This document shows, piece after piece, positions 56,956 to 64,000 of a DNA stretch of 64,000 nucleotides. This stretch comes from Massospora cicadina (taxonomy: Eukaryota > Entomophthoromycota > Entomophthoromycetes > Entomophthorales > Entomophthoraceae), in NCBI GenBank assembly GCA_022478985.1, contig JAKSZP010009472.1:53517-117516 (forward strand). Reading direction: 5' to 3'. Both the position numbers and the translations under genes were made by a program. Position 1 is the stretch's first letter; each line of letters opens with the position of its first letter. The notes beneath the pieces were generated by a model, which was not told where the DNA came from, ran no database searches, and worked only from the letters and a program-made list of their open reading frames with translations.

Positions 56956-59867
56956 TCAGATGGTTGGGACTGGGATTATGTTCCTGGGCATCCTGTGCAC
57001 TGGGAATTTGGTCACCATCCCCATCTCCCTGTTGATGGTTAATGGGGATGGTTTTATGATTGGGTCCAGGTGCCCCTTGTTTTCCTTGGGCGGACCAGCG
57101 GATTTGCCCTCATCCATCAGCTGGATTTGCACCCCTTCATTCAATTTATCAGCAGAACTCAATTTGTTAGTCGGCAATTGCCTGGCCAATTTTGTTGATC
57201 TCAACTTTTCTGCAAATTTTCTGGTCACCTCAGGCTCATTCGCCAATGACTTCCAATTCATTTTTTATTCCCTTTCATCTTGTCAGGCTTTGATTTTGAC
57301 TTGTTGGAATCCTGTGGCCACCCATGCTTGGAAGACTTCTTTAGTTCGCCTTCTGCCATCTCTCCTCCTCCCTGACTGTCCATTCCGCTTGGGTTGGATG
57401 TTTCTCTGCTGGTCCTGGGCTGGTTCCCTCATCCATTGAATAAGATTCAGGGTTCATATTTATAAACGGTTCATTGTCCACTTCAGGTCACTTTGCCATT
57501 TCCCATTCCCACGCCTCTCTGTGTGCCAGGTCTAATTATTGTCATTGAAATTTCATATCCACTACCTCCATTAAGTTTCATGAGATCCATTCTCTGGCTT
57601 TTGGGAAGAGGAAGGTCTTGGTGCCCACCTTGGTAACTCCCCTGATGGGGTCATATTCATACTTCTGAGTAGTTTTACCTTTAGATGGTGGCATTGAACC
57701 ATTGTGTAGCTGGTCTGATAGCAAAACTGGCACACTTGTTTGGCATCCTCCTGTTCGACATACACTACCCTATCAAGGCTGGGCAGGCGGATGAATATGG
57801 GTAGAGCAATCTTATTCAGGTTCATCCAGGGGGCCAGTTCATACAGTGCTTCCACTGTCTGAGGGCGGAGGCACTTCACGATATTATTTCCACCAGCTTG
57901 GTGGAATTCACATACTTCCCTATAGTATGACAACCCAGTCCAAATTGCTTCATGTACCCACTCACATTTGCGGTCAGTGGGGAGGTTCTGGAAGGTAACC
58001 CACCTTGCCATTTGGTTGGCGTATCTGGTCAGCTCCATTTGCAGATAAATCCCCTTATACTTGATGCCAATTTTGAGGAGCTTCTTGCGGTCCAACTTTC
58101 CTGGGATCACTATATATATAGCCCCATTTGGGGACCCAGTGATGATCAAAGTCCCCTTCAGCTAGGACTTTGTCTAGTTCCTGGTAAATAGACAGAATTA
58201 AATCAGACTATTCTCTCTCCTCCACTAGTTGTAGGTGGATTCAGATAGCATCTTTAAGGTACGATTTTGGTGCCTGGCAATCTGTAAAGCCCCCACTGAT
58301 CAATTGACAGATGTATTTAATGTGGCTCCCTGCTCCATTCCAGGTGTTGTCCTTGGTATACTCCACCGCTGCGCTGTACGATTTTGATCTCATGCTTGGT
58401 TTGGGTATGTTGGTGGGGGTCTTTCCTTTCAGAATCCAACTTACCAATTCATTGAGGCTGAAACCCCAGCTGAGGAACGCTTTGAGTTGGCAACTGTTGA
58501 TACCACAGCAGTTGATACTTTTAGCCATTTGCACTCTGATCTCCAGGCTCTTCCACTCTAGGGTATCCACTGGCAAGAACCCCAGTCAGTACCATTTGAT
58601 AGCGGATTCCAGGCTGCATGTTGGGTGGAGGTATTGTTGGAGGACCTCCAGCATAATTGAGCTATGCTGACACCAGTCCCTTACAGTAATGCTGTTCCAG
58701 CCCCCATCTGCAAATACCCGTGCCATATCCGCCAGAACCCCCGCTTCACACCATTGAAATGCTTCTGAGGGGGTGAAGCCTTCAGCGGCATATGGGGCAG
58801 CTATTGTCAGTTCTGGGAAGTATTGCTTCCAATCCTGAATAGTTTTGATGCGGATCCCCACTTTGAGCCAATCTTGGCCCAAGTCTGGGGTCGTGGCCCC
58901 TTTCATCGCTGTTGCTGCCTGTGGCGAGATCTCATTCTCCATCCACATTTGGGCTGATTGGGGGGTGAACCCCGCCACATCCCAGTCTGCAGCCTCGGCG
59001 AGTGTTGCAGCATCACACTCAATTTTCCACTTTGTGATTGGGAATGGGCAGCCTCTGAGGGTTTCATGAATCGGCTTGGTTACCCCCAGTTCTTCCCATT
59101 CATGCACTAGGTCCATACTGGCCCCCACTTGGAGCCAGTATTTCATCTCCATTGGTGTGAATCTGTTGGCAGACCAGTTGATAGCCTCTTTCTGGTGACC
59201 AATCCCTAAAGGGTCCCCATTCCACTGCCTTTTCCTTTGTCCAGCCCTCTTTCATCAGGTCTGATGTGGTGGCAGGTAGAATACGGGTATATGACTGGTG
59301 TAAGGCCTCAGTTGCCTTAAACCCGGCCACAATCCATGGTAGTGCTTCCTCTGGGGAGAAGGTAGCGTTGTACCATTCCAGCACCATGTCCACCATAATG
59401 GAGTGTCTGGCCCATTTGAGGGCTGTAGATGCATTTGGGAAACGTCTAGCATAATTGGCTAAATTTATTGGGTTGAGGCCTGAGCTCCCAACAGCTTGGG
59501 TGTAACATGCCATAATGCCCACCTTGTTATATTTCATTGCATTTAATAGGTCGATGCCAGCCTCCATCCAGGCTTTTGCATCCACCAGTTTTAAATCTTC
59601 GCGGATGGCAGCCTCTATCACCTTGTAGTCCATGGGGATTTTCATCCACTCCAGGGCATCTTCAGTTCAAACTTGGGATGTCTTGAATTGTACCGCCATA
59701 TCAATCAAGATTTGGGTGTTGAGCCAGCGTTTGGCCACTCCAGCAGAAAATTTATGGTCACGCCATATAGCTGCAATGGCTGGCTTGATTCCTTTAGAGA
59801 CCCATTGAGTCACTGTAGAGTACAGAAACTGGAGGGCCTCCCATTGTTTAATCTTGCAGGTGGACAT
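56956..59867 (-). pseudogene. LINE B ORF1 main part: Trp-rich repeats, core and zinc knuckle
   Basis: Minus frames 59867-59667, 59645-59100, 59152-58586, 58576-58241, 58149-57571 and 57261-56956 are nearly contiguous and match LINE A. 59860-58240 hold the Trp-rich repeats: TFSPEEALPW, GFTPQSAQMW, GFTPSEAFQW and others, each about 30-40 residues apart. 58149-57571 holds a conserved segment with LDRKKLLKIGIKYKGIYLQM and the knuckle CQFCYQTSYTMVQC (CX2CX4YX4C) followed by HH. 57261-56956 is the charged C-terminal part. Presumed RNA-binding ORF1 protein; the repeat domain is unfamiliar to me. Confidence 0.75.
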
Positions 59868-60065
59868 GCCTCAACACGCTAACATGTCTGACTGGATTGG
59901 TGTAAATTTAACTGGGGCCCTGGCTGTTGACTTGACCGCTGTCAGGGTTTCCACCCCTTCCAGTAATACTTTAAGTTTTTTTTCTGATCCCTCTCAGGTG
60001 TCTGATCCCTCAGATTTGGTCCCTGATATAGAGTCACCCCCACTTTGGTTGGTCCTCAATGGATC

Positions 60066-60958
60066 TGTCAAGAGAGTGTCTGTAACTCTCTTGTTCCCAG
60101 CAAGGTGATGTAGGATGCGAACCCACATTGCTAGGGAACTAGCCATTAAAAGAATGGAAAATGAGGCACCTAGAATGGTGCTTGAGCAAAAGGTAACCCA
60201 GGCGAGGGTATAAAGCACCACATATGAGACCAGGTAAGTAAGAAACCTCCCAACTTGAGTAGACACCAAAGGGGAGTCCATCATCAAGGGTAATTGGGCG
60301 CTAGTAGACTTGGGTATCTCAGTCTGGAGGGGACCTAAAAAGCCCAAGAAAGCATCTGGATTTTGGGTAAATGGTGATAATAAGTAGAGGCCCACATGGT
60401 TGGAGACCTCCCTGAAGAGGTCCACCACCAAGTTCACCTAAGGAACCATTGGAAAACGTAAAAATAATGGATAAAATTTATTTAAGAAAGTCGACCAACA
60501 AGAAATGTTGGTCACAAAAACATATTTAAAGTGGGCCAGGGAAATTCAGGTTCTGCGGAAGTGCGCCCAAGCCTTGACGCTCCAATAAACAGATGCTTCC
60601 ATCCATTTTAGTAAAATACACCAAAAGTGCCTTCACTTGAGTAATCAATTGAAGCCATATTTTACCTTTGCTTAAAATTTCATAGCTTGAGCGGGACTCA
60701 AACCCTTGCTCTCCAACCAAGCAAATTGAATTGTCTTTGTTTATAAAGTAAATCATTCATTTTAGGGCCTGGGCTGAGATAAGAGGCTGGGCATTTTGCA
60801 TCCCATTAGTATTACCTGGGCATGCTTGGCTTGCACCCAGCATTGATCTAAGGTGTGTTTCAGGTCAGAAAGTGCCTGAAGTTTCACCTTCTGGGCCTCC
60901 TGTCACCCATCCTTATCTCTAGCATCAGTTCCTACTATAATATCATCCAACCATGACA
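60066..60958 (-). mobile_element. Solo LTR, copy 3 (inside LINE B ORF1)
   Basis: 893 bp, minus strand, ends TGTCATGGTT...CTTGACA, with a perfect duplication GGATC (60061-60065, 60959-60963). LINE A has the empty site near 42935. Related to copies 1 and 2; includes GGGTTTGAGTCCC in the same middle position. Confidence 0.88.
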
Positions 60959-60963
60959 GGATC

Positions 60964-61860
60964 AGCTTGGTTTGGTGATTGGATATTTGGGGTCAGCCAT
61001 CACTACATTGTCGAGCTATGGCCCCCTGTCAGAATGTTTTCATTGGGGATTGCACTCAATTGCATATTGGGTGTTCCACCTGATGAGTTACTCATGCTAC
61101 CAAATCAATTTTGGTCAGGGGACCATTTGCCCCCCAACTGGGCTGTTTTAGGATTGGCATCTGACTTGTTCTTCACCCAAATACCCCAAGTTGATTCAGT
61201 AAGCTTCTCCATGTCAGAAGAAAGCTTTTTATTGCTAGACTCCATTGGTTTGAATCACCAATTTTTGTTATTTGAATGAGAGTCAGTTTCAGATTATACC
61301 AATACCTCATCCAGGTTTTTTGTATTAACGGCAAGAATTTTTCTCACCCTGCGAGGCCCCAGTCCCCCTGCTGATTGAGGTTCACTGGGTAATATTCCCA
61401 ACTCTGCTGTTCTCAGCATCAGGTCTCACTCCCAGAAGGTTGCACTTGTCATCTGGGTGTTGGTGGGCATTGATCCTAGGGAGTTGACCCCTTTATTCAT
61501 GCTACTCATTAGGGCTCTGTGACCCATTGACATATTCATTAGTTTCATTGTCATTTGTGTCACCAGTTTGTTACTTGGCGTGTACATGGTGGAATGCTCA
61601 GCCCCATTTCAAGTCATGTCAGGGCTTGGGCCGGTGGAAAGGTTGGCAGATGGTTCATCCATCTCAGTGACCTTGGTATTATTCTTAATAAAACTCACTA
61701 TTGGTGTGGGCAAGTCATCTGTTTCTATGTGCTGCGCACAGACAGGTAGCTAGACTTCCCTACGCTTGGTTGGTTGACCTTTGTTCACTGCTCTATAAAA
61801 TTGCAGTGCGTTATGGCAGTTGATTGCTCTCTCAATTCTTGTTCAATTTACTTTTTGTTA
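60964..61860 (-). pseudogene. LINE B ORF1 N-terminal part
   Basis: Minus-strand counterpart of 42093-42890 in LINE A (shared blocks such as SVSMCC...-type translation on the other strand and GPSPDMT, LMLRTA on the minus strand). Several stops; Met/Asn/Ser-rich; no known domain. Confidence 0.6.
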
Positions 61861-62728
61861 TAAAAAGTGATGTTTGTGAGAGAGAAAGATGGTGTGCGCA
61901 ACTACACCTGGTTTGAAATTATTGAGTATGATAGGTTCAATCTATTTGGGTGAGTTGGTGAGAATTGGCGAATATTATCTAATAATTCACCAATTTGCTC
62001 ATCTGAAGCTAATCAAGTCTGATAAGTTTAATTTATTTGGGTGAGTGGGTGAGAATTGGTGAATATTATCTAATAATTCACCAAATTGCTCACCTGAAAC
62101 TCAACAAAAATCAGTATTAGAGTTTAAGTAGATTAAGTAGTTAGGATAATCAACTCACCAGCCACGAGAGCAACAGTGGAGCTGTTAGTCTGAGTGGCTC
62201 GAGAGTAGTGCTGGCACAGCTTATAGGCTACAATGTGAGCTTATCATCTGATAAACTTTAAATACTGTAGCGAAGCATGGGTATCTGGATGTTAGGTTTA
62301 TAAATTTTAAAAACCTGCCTAATTTGGTTTACCTAATTAATAAAATACTTTTGGCAAGTTATTTCGAAGTTGACTTAGTAGTTTGGAAGATATGTCACTT
62401 GCTCAATGATTTTAAGTATAAAGAGATGTTTTGGGTAGCAGGTTGGTGTTATTTGATTGATTCGATAGGTTTTTTTTGTTTGGCCGAGTGGTTGATGGCT
62501 TTTGTGTGGATTGATAGGATAAAGTTTAGTTTTGAGAGGTGATTAGTTATTGGTTGTTTTGATAATTTCAGTTAAGTTTGCCTAAGTGGTTGGCGGTTTT
62601 TGGCTGATTTGATTGAGCAATTGGATTTGACTGAGTGGTTTTGTTTGTCTATAATATAAAATCTAAATTAATAGATTGAAAATCTTTAATTTTATAGACA
62701 CCGTAGCGAAGCACGGGTAAACGACTAG

Positions 62729-64000
62729 TCTACTTGATAAAAAAATTTCATTCACTCACTCACTGACTGACTGACATCTGAAACCTTCGAGTCTGATAGG
62801 GTCAATTTATTTGGGTGAGTGGGTGAGAATTGGCGAATCATATCGAATCTGAAATTATCAAGCCTGATGGGTTTAATCTATTTGAGTGAGTGGGTGAGAA
62901 TCGAAAAAATCATTGAATAATTCACCAAATTGCTCACCTGAAACTCAACAAAAATCAGTATTGGAGTTTAAGTAGATTAAGTAGTTAGGATAATCAGTTC
63001 ACCAGCCACGAGAGCAACAGCGAAGCTGTTAGTCCGAGTGGCTTGAGAGTAATGCTGGCACAGCCTATAGGTTACAATGTGAGCTTATCGTTTGATAAAC
63101 TAAATACCGTAGCAAAGCACGGGTATCTGGATGTTAGGTTTATATATTATAAAAACCTGCCTAATTTGGTTCACCTATCAATAAAATACTTTTGGCAAGT
63201 TAAGTAGAAGTTGATTTAGTAGTTTGGAAGATATGTCACATACTCAATGATTTTAAGTATAAAGAGATGTTTCGGGTAGCAGTTGGTGTTATTTGATTGA
63301 TTTGATAGTTTTTTGACATGATATGTCCTATGGCTGGGGGGTAAGTTCAAAGTATGAGATCATAGCGTGACGAGCTTAGATGATTATGGGTGTGGATAGT
63401 TTTTACATAGGTTATCCAATAAAATCAATTAAATCTAAATAAATCTAAAAATAAATTATTGTAGATGGCGATCAGTAAGTTTAGCATAGATTGACCAATT
63501 AAATCAACCAATCGATATTATATATATTGACATGATATGTCCTATGGCTGGGGGGTAAGTTCAAAGTATGAGATCATAGCATGACGAGCTTAAATGATTA
63601 TGGGAGTGGATAGTTTTTGCATAGGTTGGCCAATAAAATCAACTAAATCTAAATAAATCTAAAAATGAATTATTGTAGATGGCGGTCAGTAAGTTTATTA
63701 TAGATTGACTAATTAAATCAATCAGACTAATAAAATGTTGACATATTATATTTAATGGCATATAATCTATCAAATTATATAACCTTTAACCTAAAATTTT
63801 GACATTGTATGAAATCATACAATTGTTTTAGTATTAAAATTGATGTAAATTTAGGGTTTTAGGTGATATATTAGCCTCAATGTTTTTGGTAACTTAGTAG
63901 GCGATTTGGTCAAATTAAAGGCCTCGATGGTTTTACTTAATGGGTAGCGGGTATTTTAGTAATTTAGTTTGATAGGCCCAATGGTTTCAGCTAGAGGTTT
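62729..64000 (+). mobile_element. Non-autonomous Helitron HC, runs past the window end
   Basis: The 5' end TCTACTTGATAAAAAAATTT starts at the base after the CTAG end of HD, followed by CACTCACTCACTGACTGACT and the same minisatellite units, then the shared 3' module with hairpin CCGTAGCAAAGCACGGG (about 63107-63123). No terminal CTAG is reached before 64000. It contains a 214-bp tandem duplication. Confidence 0.8.
63315..63742. repeat. 214-bp tandem duplication in Helitron HC
   Basis: Two copies starting GACATGATATGTCCTATGGC at 63315 and 63529; HA has one copy. Confidence 0.88.

Larger units (their letters stand above)
52128..61891 (-). mobile_element. Non-LTR retrotransposon (LINE) copy B with two solo LTRs
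   Basis: Full-length LINE, minus strand, 9764 bp including two solo LTRs with their 5-bp duplications; about 8.0 kb net, the same as LINE A. A perfect 14-bp target duplication GTGTGCGCAACTAC lies at 52114-52127 and 61892-61905. It is co-linear with LINE A from the 5' CTTTCTCTCTC to the 3' A-rich tail. It is better preserved than A in ORF1 and endonuclease, but the RT is split by a solo LTR (53841-54696), and ORF1 is split by another (60066-60958). Confidence 0.93.
51540..62728 (+). mobile_element. Non-autonomous Helitron HD carrying SINE, LINE and LTR insertions
   Basis: Plus-strand Helitron: 5' end TCTACTTAATAAAATACATT preceded by A, then CACTCACTCACTGAC; 3' hairpin CCGTAGCGAAGCACGGG (62701-62717) and terminal CTAG (62725-62728) followed by T. 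Removing LINE B and its duplication leaves about 1.41 kb; removing the SINE as well leaves about 1.2 kb. The 5' half consists of 72-93-bp tandem units; the 3' half is shared with HA. No coding. Confidence 0.85.

Overview
This window is eukaryotic, TE-rich DNA holding one recognisable host gene and a dense, deeply nested pile of decayed transposable elements. The host gene (38180-40695, minus strand) has eleven inferred coding exons with GT...AG introns, several with CTAAC/CTGAC-like branch sites close to a TAG acceptor. This points to a fungal or fungal-like genome; the lineage cannot be fixed from sequence alone. The gene is comparatively GC- and CpG-rich, while the surrounding elements look CpG-poor and are full of TGA/TAG stops, as expected for old or silenced transposons.

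Layout. (1) 1-17.5 kb: a plus-strand Ty3/gypsy wreck (G1) is interrupted by a GC-rich LINE ORF1 remnant (890-2482), by a complete minus-strand gypsy element G2 (5270-12819, site duplication ATCAC) that itself carries a palindromic mariner-derived element (9453-10005), and by a short LTR element, G4 (13328-17112, CTGTT), that kept gag and an integrase tail but lost protease, RT and RNase H. (2) 17.5-25.8 kb: two small non-autonomous LTR elements, T3 (about 17547-20050) and T1 (23742-25484, AAATT), separated by 3.7 kb in which I recognise nothing. (3) 25835-37183: a minus-strand gypsy element G3 (CTATT) holding a solo LTR (27484-28330, AAACA), a tandem LTR-internal-LTR-internal-LTR element T2 (30238-33148, TAGGA) and two serial LINE 3' fragments inside its 5' LTR. 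(4) 37.2-40.7 kb: the host gene, a HIRIP3-like histone chaperone with exceptionally short introns. (5) 41-64 kb: two copies of one roughly 8 kb LINE in inverted orientation (A, plus, 41975-50032; B, minus, 52128-61891), three related Helitrons (50033-51533 minus; 51540-62728 plus; 62729-64000 plus), a tRNA-derived SINE, and two solo LTRs inside LINE B.

The insertion order can be read from target-site duplications. Around 51.5-62.7 kb the order is Helitron, then SINE inside it, then LINE inside the SINE, then two solo LTRs inside the LINE. None of the mobile-element reading frames looks intact from end to end. The most intact long frames are the LINE B endonuclease (257 codons) and the gypsy integrase core of G3. 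No rRNA, tRNA gene or CRISPR array was found.
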